A DNA stretch of 64,000 nucleotides from Cyclobacterium plantarum (GCF_011290685.1 NZ_JAANYN010000002.1:124001-188000); one strand, 5' to 3'; numbered from the stretch's first letter, positions 52,711-62,875 are shown. Translations and numbers: made by a program. The notes: generated from the sequence alone by a model not told the origin.

Positions 52711-55700
52711 TTAAAACGTGACATTAACGCCCAAAATCAAGTTTCTGGATACTGGCATGTAACCACCGTCAAACCCAACGGTATTGTTACTTCCAGTTTG
52801 GATCTCCGGATTTGTGCCGGTGTATTTGGTCAAAGTAAAGAGATTCTGTCCCTGAAAATAAATGGAAGCTCTACTCATCCCCAGATTACTCAAAGTAGTT
52901 TCTGGTAAGTTATAAGTTAGCTGTGCATTTCTCAACCTGAAATAGGATCCGTCTTCCACAAAATAACTGGAAGGACGGCTACTGATTTGGTCGTTGGCAT
53001 CCATGATGGGAAGCGTGCCATCGGTATTGTTAGGCTGCCAGGCATCATACAATGCTGCTTTTGATTTATTACCCTGGAAGGTATTGAAATCAGTCCAGTA
53101 ATTGATGTAGTTAAAGATATCATTTCCTACAGAACCATTTCCAAACAAGGTAAGGTCCCAATTTCTGTAGCCCAGGTTCAGGTTGATACCATAAACGAAG
53201 TCCGGATGAGGATTTCCAATAATGGTCCTGTCTCCATCTGTGATAACACCGTCTCCGTTTACATCTTCAACTTTAAACTTACCTACTGCATTGTAGGTAC
53301 CATAGGCCGGATGAGCATCTACCTCTTCCTGAGTTTGGAAGATACCAAGGTTGTTATAACCAAAGAAAGAAGAAATAGGGTAACCAGATTGGGTGATGGT
53401 TACGGACGGCACCCTTGTTGAGGCACCGAAAAGAACGTTATCTTCATTTTCAGCTAAATTGTCTACATTGTTTCTGTACATGGAGTAATTGGCAGAAACA
53501 CCGTACCTCAATTCACCTCCCAAAGCAGTATCATTCAAACCCAGATTCAAATCTATACCTTTATTGGTCATTTGGCCAATATTGAAAAAAGGCGGCGTAG
53601 CATCACCATGCCCATAGCTAATCGGAATCTCAAAAAGCATATCCGATGTCACCCTGTTCCACACATCCAATTCAAAGAAATATTTGCCATCAAGGAATTC
53701 AACATCCAAGCCTAAATTGTTTGAAGTAGTAGATTCCCACCGCGCATTAGGATTGCCAAATCGCTGTGCATCAAAACCCAAAGCAGGTGATGATGATGAT
53801 CCATCAATCGGATATCCCGCATTGAAAATATTCGTTCTGTAGGTGGTGTAAGCATTGTAATCACCAATCAGCTGATTACCTGTTTTACCCCAACCATACC
53901 TCAATTTCATGTCGGACACAAAAGGTAGTGCCTCTGCAACGGCTGCCTCATCAGATAATCTCCAACCCAGACTGAAGGCCGGGAAGGTTGCATTTCTGGA
54001 AGCAGCAAGGAACCTGGATGAACCATCATTTCTCAAGATAAACTGTACCAGGTATTTGCCATCGTAAGAATAATTTATTTTTCCAAATTGAGAATATAAC
54101 CTGTAATCACTAACTACCCTTCCAAAGTTGGTAGCGGTATTCGGGTCCCCTAAATCCAGATAAGATATAATCGGAACTGTTTCGAAGGCAAATCGCTGTC
54201 TGGCTGCACCAAAAATCTCTCCAAATTCTTTAATGGATTCTATACCCAAATAGGCATCAAAAGCATGGACTTCATTGAAAGTTTTGGTATAACTGATGGT
54301 ATTGGTCCATACCCACTGATATGAGTACTCGTTTTCAGAAGTTGAACTGTTTACAAAGTTACCTTCCACATATTCGGGTTGTGGCCTTCCAATATATAAG
54401 GCACGCCTGTTATTGGCATCTATGCCGAAACTGGATCTTACATTAATATTATCGGTCAGATCTATTTGTGCGTATACATTACCAAAAGCCCTTAAGGAAA
54501 GGTTTCTGTTATCTTTGGCTCTACCCAAAACCGCAACAGGGTTGAAGTTATTACCCAGATTGGCACCCCTACTTCCTGCATAATTTCCCATGATATCATA
54601 AACTGGAAGCAATGGGTGTTGCAAGGAGGAACTGAATACTGCATTTTGTTCTGCATTGTTACCAGCAGATCCATTTCCGAATCCACCTTTTCGATTGCCT
54701 ACTGTTACAGAAAGGTTTTCTCCTACAGTTAATCGATTATTTAATGCTTTAAATTCGGTATTGGCACGAACTGAATACCTGTCATAACCAATATCGTTAA
54801 CGATCCCTTCCTGATTGAAATAGTTTAGAGAAAGTGCATATCTTCCATTCTCTGTTCCCCCATTTGCAGTAATCTGATAACTTTGAATGGGTGCCGATCT
54901 GGTTGTCTCTGCCCACCAGTCGGTATCGGCAGCCCTTGTGATTGGATAAATATTTCCAGGCTCAAGCGCATACAAGCTGGGATCTACACCGGGATCACCT
55001 TCCATTGCACCGCTAGGAAACACATAGTCAGGTATACGGACTTCACCATTTGGTCCCCAGGAATACTGGCCATGACTGGGAGTTCTACCCGCATACACAT
55101 TGGCCAAATATAAATACTCACCTAATTCGCGGGCATTTAATGGGTCAGGACCTCTTTCTGCGGTCTGAGATCCGTAGAATGCATCAAAAGAAATGGAAGG
55201 TTTACCTACTTTACCTCTTTTAGTAGTAATGATAATTACCCCGTTTGCAGCTCTTGAACCATAAATGGAAGCAGCAGAGGCATCTTTCAAAATCTGAATA
55301 GATTCGATATCATTTGGATTCAAATTGCCTTGATTTTGGGTAGGCACACCATCAATCACATACAAAGGGTCATTGTTGTTAATCGTACCAAAACCCCGAA
55401 TCCTAACTGTTGCTCCTCCTCCCGGAGTGGCATCATTGACAATGGTCACACCGGCTGCTCTACCTTGCAATTGCTGTGCAAAGGTGGTAGCGGGTATGGA
55501 CAGCAATTCTTCCGAATCAACGGAAGTTACCGCACCGGTAATCTCCCTCCTGGATTGAGAACCATAGCCAGTCACCACAACTTCATCCAGACCACTGACA
55601 CCTTGTTCCAGTTGAACATCGATAGTGGTTCTGCTTCCAACGACTTCTTCCAGATTGGTAAATCCCAAAAAGGAAAAAACTAAAGTTGCCTCCTGATTGG

Positions 55701-55899
55701 GAACAGATATGGTGTATTCACCATCTAAATTCGTAACGGTACCATTTGAAGTACCCTTAACCAAAACCGCGGCACCCGGTAATGGATCTCCTAAATCATC
55801 CGAAACAGTACCTGTTACTTCTATCTGGGCAAAAACGGCAGCCGTATTTACCATAAGAACCAACAATGCCATACTGCAAAACCTGTAAATTTTTGACAT
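52711..55899 (-). CDS. SusC/RagA-family TonB-linked outer-membrane protein
   Basis: A 1062-residue importer. After a signal peptide (to about residue 24) comes a carboxypeptidase-regulatory-like domain (about 27-100, VTGTVSDDLGDPLPGAAVLV). The plug follows (about 110-230, DEVVVTGYGSQSRREITGAV then LQGRAAGV and RIRGFGTINNNDPLYVIDG), then a long barrel ending NLILGVNVTF. It pairs with SusD. I use the ATG at 55899; the longer frame starts at TTG 55905. No anti-sigma or ECF sigma gene is next to it. About 600 bases upstream are gene-free and AT-rich, so regulation is probably there. Confidence 0.95.
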   Translation of the reverse strand: MSKIYRFCSMALLVLMVNTAAVFAQIEVTGTVSDDLGDPLPGAAVLVKGTSNGTVTNLDGEYTISVPNQEATLVFSFLGFTNLEEVVGSRTTIDVQLEQGVSGLDEVVVTGYGSQSRREITGAVTSVDSEELLSIPATTFAQQLQGRAAGVTIVNDATPGGGATVRIRGFGTINNNDPLYVIDGVPTQNQGNLNPNDIESIQILKDASAASIYGSRAANGVIIITTKRGKVGKPSISFDAFYGSQTAERGPDPLNARELGEYLYLANVYAGRTPSHGQYSWGPNGEVRIPDYVFPSGAMEGDPGVDPSLYALEPGNIYPITRAADTDWWAETTRSAPIQSYQITANGGTENGRYALSLNYFNQEGIVNDIGYDRYSVRANTEFKALNNRLTVGENLSVTVGNRKGGFGNGSAGNNAEQNAVFSSSLQHPLLPVYDIMGNYAGSRGANLGNNFNPVAVLGRAKDNRNLSLRAFGNVYAQIDLTDNINVRSSFGIDANNRRALYIGRPQPEYVEGNFVNSSTSENEYSYQWVWTNTISYTKTFNEVHAFDAYLGIESIKEFGEIFGAARQRFAFETVPIISYLDLGDPNTATNFGRVVSDYRLYSQFGKINYSYDGKYLVQFILRNDGSSRFLAASRNATFPAFSLGWRLSDEAAVAEALPFVSDMKLRYGWGKTGNQLIGDYNAYTTYRTNIFNAGYPIDGSSSSPALGFDAQRFGNPNARWESTTSNNLGLDVEFLDGKYFFELDVWNRVTSDMLFEIPISYGHGDATPPFFNIGQMTNKGIDLNLGLNDTALGGELRYGVSANYSMYRNNVDNLAENEDNVLFGASTRVPSVTITQSGYPISSFFGYNNLGIFQTQEEVDAHPAYGTYNAVGKFKVEDVNGDGVITDGDRTIIGNPHPDFVYGINLNLGYRNWDLTLFGNGSVGNDIFNYINYWTDFNTFQGNKSKAALYDAWQPNNTDGTLPIMDANDQISSRPSSYFVEDGSYFRLRNAQLTYNLPETTLSNLGMSRASIYFQGQNLFTLTKYTGTNPEIQTGSNNTVGFDGGYMPVSRNLILGVNVTF

Positions 55900-56501
55900 A
55901 AGCAAATTATTGAGTTTAAAGTGTAAAATTAAATTGGTTTAAAATTGAGATCATTTTTCAAATAGATTGAATCAAAACCCGGTTAAGATTACTTGATTAA
56001 ATCAATTATATTTTTCAAAGAAATAACATTGAATTTAAAATCGGTAATCAGAAAGTTGTGAGAAAACCTAAATAAAGGATATTTTTATCGGAACTGATGC
56101 TTTACAGCATTTGAGGAAAGAGGCACATTCCAAAAAGTAAGGAGTAGAATGATTTTTCATAATTGGTTTAGTTTAGGTTTATTAATTAACATGTAGCGGC
56201 TAAATCAAATTAAAAAACTGATTGTGACCTTAAATGTTTGAGCAATTCTACAATTTTTTTTTAGAAGAAAAAATTAAATTGAACTGAAATCAATCAAAAA
56301 CATAAAATTTTCTAAAACAATTCTCAATTCCATATAAAAACCTGATAAAGAATAATTTAATAAAATATAAAAATTTTCTCTTTAGAAATTTTATATAATG
56401 TATTTAATTAATTATGAAAAATATTATTCTCCTGTAATCTAAAAATCTAATAATAATTAAAATGAAATAACAGCCAGGTAATAGGCTGTTATTTCATGCT
56501 C
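55900..56501. other. 602-base AT-rich leader and terminator region
   Basis: It separates the SusC start from the end of the DUF1080/dehydrogenase unit. It is strongly AT-rich, especially 56210-56460, with no open frame of note. No exact -7 box is seen near SusC; TAATTTTA on the minus strand at about 55926-55933 is one mismatch away. The terminator at its far end is listed separately. Confidence 0.5.
56462..56497 (-). terminator. Intrinsic terminator of the DUF1080/dehydrogenase unit
   Basis: ATGAAATAACAGCC (56462-56475) pairs perfectly with 56484-56497 over 14 bp around an eight-base loop, five bases beyond the dehydrogenase stop; a T-rich tract follows on the minus strand. Confidence 0.8.
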
Positions 56502-58454
56502 TCATTTCAAAGAATTAATCCATTGGGCTATTTTCAAGGCATCAGCTTCGGGGACATGGGGCATAGGAGGCATTGGTGTAGCATATTCCGGCCAATTCTC
56601 AGGTTTTGGCGTATGGATCAAAGCAACGATCTCCTGAGCTGTATAATTTCTCTTGGCCACATCCTTGTAAGCAGGGCCCACTTGTTTGGTGTCCTTGTTG
56701 TGACAGGCAATGCAGGTATGCTTTGAAAGTAAAGCAGTTACCAGGGCTTCATCAATTTTGTCCGAAGTAGCAGCCGGTTTACCTTCTTCCTTTTCGCTCA
56801 TCGATACTGCCTTGGGACTTACATTGGCGGGCTTGGCTTGCTCCTTTTGAGCAGCAGAGTTATAGGTTCTCATGCTATTTTCCGCCAACTTTTCTCCTTC
56901 CGGGATTTCATTTAAGGTATAGTAGGCGGAAGGATGTACCAATGAGTAAAAGTTATCCCTTTCCCGAATCCCATCTAACCGAATGTGGTGAATATGGTAT
57001 TGGGTAAGCCCATCAATTTTTATTCTTACCCGCATCAAATCGGCTGATACCTGTACACCCTTTACTTCCGCCATTTTATTGGCCACAGGTGGGCTGCCGT
57101 AAACAGGATGGTATTTGTAAATAAAAGTTTGCACACTGTACGAGGCCAGGTCTTCAGCCGATTGCTTATCCACCGGTTGGGTGAATTCCACTTCAAAACC
57201 ATCTGGCATGGCTTTGATATTTCTCATTTCAAAAGGAATTTCCCCATTCCATACCAATCGCTCCAATCCTTCATTTGCCTCACCGGCTGAACCCCAGCCC
57301 CGGTTGGTCTCACCTACAAACAGGGAGCCATCATTCCCCCAGGCCATCCGAAGAACTCCCGATCGAAAATTACTTCTGAAATCAATGGCTGCACCTTGAA
57401 GCACGCCTCTAACCTCCTCCATCATAACCCGCATGATTTTGCTTTGACCCTGATCACCCACCAGCAACTGACCTCCAAAAGGGCCAAAATTTCCTTTCGG
57501 GATTTTTATCGGTTCGGAGGTAGAAATCCCATGAATGCCATAGGGTAACCAGACTGCAGGCAAGGTAATTTGAGGCAATTGCTCCTTTGCCTGGTAAAGG
57601 GTCAGGTAGTCCTCATTGATCACATTTTCAGGTTTGATATACCTGCCTTGCTCATTTTTCACCTTTCTGGGATCTACTACCGCATCAAATTCTTCTGTGC
57701 TCAGGTCTAAGGGGGAGTTTTCCAACCCAGTCCACCTTAATCCGGCTGGATGACCGGCAAAGGATCCCTTTTCAATGTGCCAGATGCCACCTGATCCCAT
57801 ATAATCGCCCTGATTTTCGGTGTAAAAAAGCTTGCCATCTATGTATCCCAATCCTGCCGGTGATCGCATGCCCGTGGCCCAGGGCTCCATCTTCCCATCA
57901 GGACTGATTTTCATGATCCAGCCCCTGAAAGGGACCCGGCTTTCACCTCTCCACCATTCCTCATTGCCAAAGGCCACGTTTCCTGAAACATAAAAATTTC
58001 CTGCTTCATCCATTACCGGACCATAGCTGTATTCGTGATAATGCCCCGACACCGGCCAATTATAAACGGTTTCGTAATGATCTGCAACTCCATCCTGATT
58101 AATGTCTTCCAATTTGGTTAGCTCGCCTCTTTGAGAACAATAAAAAGCCCCATCCTTATACAACAACCCAAGTACCTCATGCAATCCGGAAGCAAATTTT
58201 CTGAAATAGGGGTTGGGTCCCGTAGGATTTTCCACCACATATATTTCTCCTCTTCTGGTGGCTACCCCGAGGTTTCCATTAGGCAATACGGTCAGGCCTC
58301 CTACTTCCAGTAAGGTGCCCTCAGGAGCCTTTACCTTTAAAATTTTAAAATAATCTTCCTCCATAGGGGATTCCTGAGCCATGGAAGGCTGCAATACCAT
58401 GATCCCAATCAGAAAGAGCAATAAAAGGGGCATTTGTTTTCTGTATAATTTCAT
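56502..58454 (-). CDS. PQQ-type sugar dehydrogenase (sorbosone dehydrogenase-like) fused to cytochrome c
   Basis: A 650-residue exported protein with a signal peptide (hydrophobic about 9-24, MAQ). The N-terminal part (about 45-430) is a beta-propeller like the soluble glucose/sorbosone dehydrogenases, with GGLTVLPNGNLGVATRRG and a late WGNDGSLFVGETNRGWG. Middle residues form an Ig-like connector. The C-terminus (about 575-650) is a single c-type cytochrome: CIACH (about 581-585) for haem and a Met ligand in the TPMPPMPHV segment. It would oxidise a sugar or alditol and pass electrons to the haem. It is 20 bases after the DUF1080 gene. The cofactor (PQQ or none) is not certain. Confidence 0.9.
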   Translation of the reverse strand: MKLYRKQMPLLLLFLIGIMVLQPSMAQESPMEEDYFKILKVKAPEGTLLEVGGLTVLPNGNLGVATRRGEIYVVENPTGPNPYFRKFASGLHEVLGLLYKDGAFYCSQRGELTKLEDINQDGVADHYETVYNWPVSGHYHEYSYGPVMDEAGNFYVSGNVAFGNEEWWRGESRVPFRGWIMKISPDGKMEPWATGMRSPAGLGYIDGKLFYTENQGDYMGSGGIWHIEKGSFAGHPAGLRWTGLENSPLDLSTEEFDAVVDPRKVKNEQGRYIKPENVINEDYLTLYQAKEQLPQITLPAVWLPYGIHGISTSEPIKIPKGNFGPFGGQLLVGDQGQSKIMRVMMEEVRGVLQGAAIDFRSNFRSGVLRMAWGNDGSLFVGETNRGWGSAGEANEGLERLVWNGEIPFEMRNIKAMPDGFEVEFTQPVDKQSAEDLASYSVQTFIYKYHPVYGSPPVANKMAEVKGVQVSADLMRVRIKIDGLTQYHIHHIRLDGIRERDNFYSLVHPSAYYTLNEIPEGEKLAENSMRTYNSAAQKEQAKPANVSPKAVSMSEKEEGKPAATSDKIDEALVTALLSKHTCIACHNKDTKQVGPAYKDVAKRNYTAQEIVALIHTPKPENWPEYATPMPPMPHVPEADALKIAQWINSLK

Positions 58455-58474
58455 TTGACTTCTGTTTCTAGCTA

Positions 58475-60307
58475 TTAAAACAATAAAAAATACGCCATGT
58501 TTTCACGGGCAGGAATCAATAATTCCTTCTTTCCATCGATTGATCTGATCTCAGCTTTGAACTGATCAGGATTCTCCAGTTTCAAGTAATAGGATTTATC
58601 TCCGATTACAAACAGTCCTTCACCCAAATCCACAATCTGATCTCCGTTTGCCAATCGCACATAAGTATTTTCCCTGGCATTTTTAATAGTCAGGTTCCTT
58701 TTTAAACCCTTCCCGTCAGCGAGAATTTCCAGCTCATCGGCAACCTCGGCCCCAAACCCTTCAAACATAAATTGAAGGTGGTGATCGTTGGAAAGGATCT
58801 TGTACCCATGGACTTTATAGCCTGTTCCAAGGGTATCGACCGGCCAGGATTGTTCCAAAGACTGAAGCCGGGCAATGGGCAAAGCAGGGGTCCCAAAACG
58901 TGTAATCGCCCCCATCGGCCTGGAGGAGCCGTCTCCTCTACTATTCCACATGGGGGTTGCATTCAAAAAACCTCCTTTCCAAACTTGTACCAGATTCCCC
59001 TGATCCATGTCATAGGTGTAATGAACCTTGTAGGGAGATCCCACAGACACCGCATGGGTGACCCTCTGACCATCGGGTATATCCATAAAGCTTCTTAATA
59101 CTGGTCTATCCTTTGGGTCAACCAGTATGGGGTCGGGTCCGGAAGAACTGGTAAATGTTCTATCCGAAAGCTGAACAGGCCGGATGCCCGGACCAGAAAC
59201 TTCCAAACCAATTCCCGGCTGCACCCAATCCTGTACTTTGGCATACAGTATTTCTACCGGATGCTTACCGGCTGTAAGTTCCAGCTCTCCTGAAAGATTA
59301 CCCATGGAAGCTGCGATTACTTGCTCATCTCCCACCGACAAAGCACCTGCTCCTCCGGGAGCCGAAAGGTTGAATTTCAACATGCCATCACTTTCCACCT
59401 CCAAAAAGGCCTTGTACCTGATCAGAAACTGTTCATCCGCTCCCCTTATATTCGCTGTCAGTTTTTCCATTTGCCCACTTCTTTCAGGAGTCAGTTTGGA
59501 AAAATCAGGAACTTCCTCAAACCTTCCTTTATAAAGATCATAAGTAATGTCTTTAATACCCGGTAATGCCTTGTCGTAGGCAGTAATCCTTAAATTCCGA
59601 AAGGCGACTGCGCCATGGTCTCCCTGGATCCTGATTGGTCCCCTTGCCATTTCTTTTGCTGCCATAGCACCCCTGGTGGGTCCAAAAAGTTCCACATCCT
59701 CATGAATCTTAACCCCGTTGAGCACCACCGAAAGAATTTTGGCATTTTCTATTTTATTGTTTTGAGCATCAAATCGGGCTGCCTGAAAAGACACCTTGAG
59801 GTTTTGCCAAAGACCAGGGGCTTTGCTGGCATTTTGCCTGGGAGCATAGCCTTGGTAGCCCTGCTGACCATCTGGCTTTGAATCGTCCCAACGTTCGTAA
59901 ATCCCCCCATTATCACCCGAACTGGGAATGGCTTTTCCCCAGCTGTCCAGAATTTGAATCTCATACATGCCCTGCAGGTAAATGCCGGAATTGGACCCTT
60001 TTGCCACCAGATAGTCCACCTCCAGGTCCATGTCTCCAAAAGAGGCTTTTGTAAACAAGTCTTCTCCCTTGTTCTTCTGTGTGGGGATATTTGCAAGAAT
60101 ACCCTGCCCTTTGTCTACTGCTAATTGGCCTGTTTGATGTATATCTGCCTGAACATCCCCAACTATTGCCCAGGTTTTTCCAGGTTTTTCGAACCCATCA
60201 AAGTTTTCAAAACTGAAAAGCTCCTGCGCCTGAACTTGCAGGCTAAAAATAAAAAAACCTGCTGATAGCCACCCGCATATTTGTTTAAAGGAAATAAATT
60301 TGATCAT
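58475..60307 (-). CDS. DUF1080 protein with extra domains, exported
   Basis: A 610-residue exported protein. The signal is from the ATG at 60307 (hydrophobic 11-22, ending QVQAQ). The first half (about 28-235) is a DUF1080 beta-sandwich with SNSGIYLQGMYEIQILDSWG and a close VAFRNLRITAY; the middle (about 285-395) reads as a PA14-like domain (FLIRYKAFLEVESDGMLKF, then LELTAGKHPVEILY). The rest is unassigned and ends in a domain of beta strands. DUF1080 members act on 3-keto-glycosides; here two extra modules may bind the sugar. It precedes the PQQ-type dehydrogenase gene and probably acts with it. The long frame from 60376 adds a hydrophobic stretch but crosses a promoter box. Confidence 0.85.
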   Translation of the reverse strand: MIKFISFKQICGWLSAGFFIFSLQVQAQELFSFENFDGFEKPGKTWAIVGDVQADIHQTGQLAVDKGQGILANIPTQKNKGEDLFTKASFGDMDLEVDYLVAKGSNSGIYLQGMYEIQILDSWGKAIPSSGDNGGIYERWDDSKPDGQQGYQGYAPRQNASKAPGLWQNLKVSFQAARFDAQNNKIENAKILSVVLNGVKIHEDVELFGPTRGAMAAKEMARGPIRIQGDHGAVAFRNLRITAYDKALPGIKDITYDLYKGRFEEVPDFSKLTPERSGQMEKLTANIRGADEQFLIRYKAFLEVESDGMLKFNLSAPGGAGALSVGDEQVIAASMGNLSGELELTAGKHPVEILYAKVQDWVQPGIGLEVSGPGIRPVQLSDRTFTSSSGPDPILVDPKDRPVLRSFMDIPDGQRVTHAVSVGSPYKVHYTYDMDQGNLVQVWKGGFLNATPMWNSRGDGSSRPMGAITRFGTPALPIARLQSLEQSWPVDTLGTGYKVHGYKILSNDHHLQFMFEGFGAEVADELEILADGKGLKRNLTIKNARENTYVRLANGDQIVDLGEGLFVIGDKSYYLKLENPDQFKAEIRSIDGKKELLIPARENMAYFLLF

Positions 60308-60733
60308 AAGTTTAAGACTGATAAATACAATTACTACACCATATAGACTGGCAAAAATAGTTTTTTTAAACAACAATTAAGGAAAGTTTATGTTTTTTGA
60401 AGCTTTAATACTTTTTTCTTTAGTCAAATTTAACTGGCCTGTCAATCGGTCTGATGCGCTCCCGATCGACTGAAACGAATCAGTTTTTTTTGATTAACAG
60501 CTTGTTAATGAAATCTTTTGGTAATGGTACTCAACCTTAAGACCAGCTGATTATGTACTTGTTTTATGGATTTGGGGATAAAATGCTTAACTTTTCCCCT
60601 AGTAAATTTAGTCAGCATACAAGGTACTTATTCGTTCATTTGTCAAAACAGGGCCAATACACTATTTATTAAACCGGGGCAAATGCAACAAGCCTGTTCA
60701 TTTTAATCGCTTTTTGAATAAATAATCACCATT
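60308..60733. other. 426-base divergent intergenic region
   Basis: It lies between the minus-strand DUF1080 gene and the plus-strand SDR gene. It is mostly AT-rich, with a GC-rich patch near 60437-60470. ACTGA (60469-60473) and TCAGT (60480-60484) form a small hairpin followed by a T-run on the plus strand, terminator-like but without an upstream gene. No open frame of note. Confidence 0.45.
60352..60359 (-). promoter_or_regulatory. -7 promoter box of the DUF1080/dehydrogenase unit
   Basis: The minus strand reads TATTTTTG, matching TAnnTTTG, 45 bases before the ATG at 60307. It lies inside the long-frame extension and so supports the shorter start. The -33 element is not at normal spacing. 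Confidence 0.4.
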
Positions 60734-61516
60734 ATGAAAGAAAATCTCCCGGGAATAAAATTGTTTGATTTGAGCGGTATGAAAGCCATAATCACCGGCG
60801 GCTCCAAGGGGCTTGGTTTGGCAATGGCTGCCGGATTGGCCTCTGCAGGGGCAGATTTGCTCATCGTCAACCGCAAGGAAAAAGATGGGCAGGTAAGTGC
60901 TGATGCCCTAAAAGAGGCATTTGGCGTTGAAGCGCTTTCATTTGCTGCGGATATCACAGATAAAGAACAGGTAGAAGCCATGACTGATTTTGCCTTAAAA
61001 TCCTTTGGCAAAATCGATATATTGATCAACAGTGCAGGGATCAATATCCGGGGAGGAATAAATGATGTTAGTTTAGAAGATTTTAATCAGGTGATGGCCG
61101 TTAATGTGACGGGAACATGGCTGTGCGTCAAATCAGTGGTCCCTCACATGAAGGAGGCCAAATCCGGTAAAATCATCAATTTGGCTAGCACACTTGGCCT
61201 GGTTGGATTGGCCAATAGGACGCCTTATACTTCAAGTAAGGGTGCGGTGGTGCAAATGACACGGGCACTGGGACTGGAATTGGCACCCTTTGACATCAAT
61301 GTGAACGCCATTTGCCCCGGTCCTTTCCTGACTGAAATGAATATTCCAGTTGCGGATGATCCTGCGACCAAAGAGTTTATCATTGGAGCAACAGCATTTG
61401 GCAGGTGGGGAGAATTACACGAAATTCAGGGAGCCGCCATTTTTCTGGCCAGTAAAGCCGCCAGCTACATGACGGGATCAATGCTTACGGTGGATGGAGG
61501 CTGGACAGCCAAATAA
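60734..61516 (+). CDS. SDR-family dehydrogenase (gluconate 5-dehydrogenase-like)
   Basis: A 260-residue classical short-chain dehydrogenase. The NAD(P) motif is GGSKGLGLA (about 20-28), the NSAGIN motif follows at about 99-104, the catalytic Ser and YxxxK are in STLGLVGLANRTPYTSSKGA, and the C-terminal GSMLTVDGGWTA closes the fold. Relatives oxidise gluconate, sorbitol or 3-oxoacids. No partner enzyme adjoins it; the divergent dehydrogenase unit suggests sugar-acid use. It lacks a signal peptide and is cytoplasmic. Confidence 0.92.
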   Translation: MKENLPGIKLFDLSGMKAIITGGSKGLGLAMAAGLASAGADLLIVNRKEKDGQVSADALKEAFGVEALSFAADITDKEQVEAMTDFALKSFGKIDILINSAGINIRGGINDVSLEDFNQVMAVNVTGTWLCVKSVVPHMKEAKSGKIINLASTLGLVGLANRTPYTSSKGAVVQMTRALGLELAPFDINVNAICPGPFLTEMNIPVADDPATKEFIIGATAFGRWGELHEIQGAAIFLASKAASYMTGSMLTVDGGWTAK

Positions 61517-62282
61517 TGAACATGCTGCTCTGACACCAAAGCATGTAGATGATTCGTTAAATCTATGCTAACCATCCATAAACGGATAATACTTTTTTAT
61601 ACTTGGGAAGGAACTGGTGCGTGAACATATGTACTTATTCTGGATCTGTAAACTGTTATCCCTTAACCTTTTACCTGAAAAATTAAGACGAACCTGAATT
61701 TCCTGTGTCCATTTTACACCGGATTAAGTATCAGGATTCGAAACCCAGGGAAATCACTTTGGAAAGCAAGTTGCAGCAAACCCTTCAGTGAACACAAAGA
61801 GGGAAGAAAAGTGGCTGAATTTAAAGCGTTTTAAACACACAAAAGAGAATCTAATGCCTTTTAGTTGTTTAATTTTCGGGTTTAAGTAAGGTATTGCCTG
61901 GCAAAATAAATGGCAACCAGAATCGAAGTCAGGTATTGGGGCTCTTTGAAAACAAATACATTCCCATTTACAAAATGGCCATCTTCCCAGTTAATTATTT
62001 TTCGTTCGTGATTACGCAAACACAGCTAAAAACAACCATTCATAATTTTGATTAATTATATATACTCAAAATAAACACTACATTATACAGGATATAATAA
62101 ATATTAAAATTAGTTTAAAAAATTTTTTTAAATATATTTAACATTTTAAGTATTTTGAAAAGCCTTTTCTTAGATACAAAATTAAATATGTGAAAATTAG
62201 CAAATTAAATAGATAAAAATTCTAATTTTTTAATTTACCTTTAGTTTCATAATAATCATTAACTAAAATTCAAAATATTACC
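61517..62282. other. 766-base gene-free region before the tail-collar-type gene
   Basis: The left half is mixed composition with no open frame of note; the right 250 bases are very AT-rich. TACCTTTA at about 62236-62243 is one mismatch from the -7 box and 40 bases before the tail-collar-type start. No gene or RNA is recognised. Confidence 0.5.
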
Positions 62283-62825
62283 ATGGAAGAACTAATTGGC
62301 GTTATTAAAATGTTCGCCGGAAACTTCGCTCCCAGAGGCTATGCTTTCTGTAATGGACAACTTTTACCCATCAATCAAAACCAGGCTTTATTTTCCATCT
62401 TAGGAACAACTTACGGTGGAGATGGAAGAACCACTTTTGCTTTGCCAGATCTTAGGGGAAGGGTTCCTATAGGGCCTGGTCAGGGACCGGGGCTATCCAC
62501 CAGGCAATTGGGCGAGAAAGGGGGCTGGGAAACCACCACCCTAACAGTAGCAAATTTGCCTGCTCATAACCATACCCTCTCAGCCAATTCAGGTGCAGGC
62601 AACACAAACACACCACAGAATACATTTCCTGCTTTGAGTCAGGTACAAATAGACCGGTCGAATCCTCCAGTGGCTGTAAATGCCTATGATAATTCCGCCA
62701 ACACCACCATGAATGCACAAGCGGTTGGTATTGCGGGTCAAAGCCAGGCATTTGATCATACGCCTCCTTATTCCGGAGTAAACTTTATTATCTGCATACA
62801 GGGTATCTTTCCTTCCCGAAGCTAG
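62283..62825 (+). CDS. Phage tail-collar domain protein (microcystin-dependent protein type)
   Basis: A 180-residue protein. The N-terminus EELIGVIKMFAGNFAPRGYAFCNGQLL (in parts of that span) and LFSILGTTYGGDGRTTFALPDLRGRVP (parts) are the tail-collar fold as in the MdpB/microcystin-dependent family. A Gly/Asn/Thr-rich middle (about 95-150) and C-terminal HTPPYSGVNFIICIQGIFP follow. Such proteins are encoded singly in many Bacteroidota and are not proof of a phage. No other phage gene is near. A strong terminator follows, and a large surface protein begins 71 bases after its stop. Confidence 0.9.
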   Translation: MEELIGVIKMFAGNFAPRGYAFCNGQLLPINQNQALFSILGTTYGGDGRTTFALPDLRGRVPIGPGQGPGLSTRQLGEKGGWETTTLTVANLPAHNHTLSANSGAGNTNTPQNTFPALSQVQIDRSNPPVAVNAYDNSANTTMNAQAVGIAGQSQAFDHTPPYSGVNFIICIQGIFPSRS

Positions 62826-62833
62826 TTAACCTG

Positions 62834-62875
62834 AAAAGAATTCCCCGTACATTTTTTCGGGGAATTCTTTTCTTT
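62834..62875 (+). terminator. Strong terminator after the tail-collar-type gene
   Basis: AAAAGAATTCCCCG (62834-62847) pairs perfectly over 14 bp with 62858-62871, around a ten-base loop, and is followed by CTTTT. The next gene therefore has its own transcript or relies on read-through. Confidence 0.85.

Noticed and set aside
60469-60491. Terminator or small RNA end in the divergent gap
   Set aside because: The five-bp stem is too short and no upstream transcript is indicated; only mentioned in the intergenic note.
62283-62825. Prophage edge
   Set aside because: A tail-collar-type protein alone is common in Bacteroidota; no capsid, terminase, integrase or attachment site is visible nearby.
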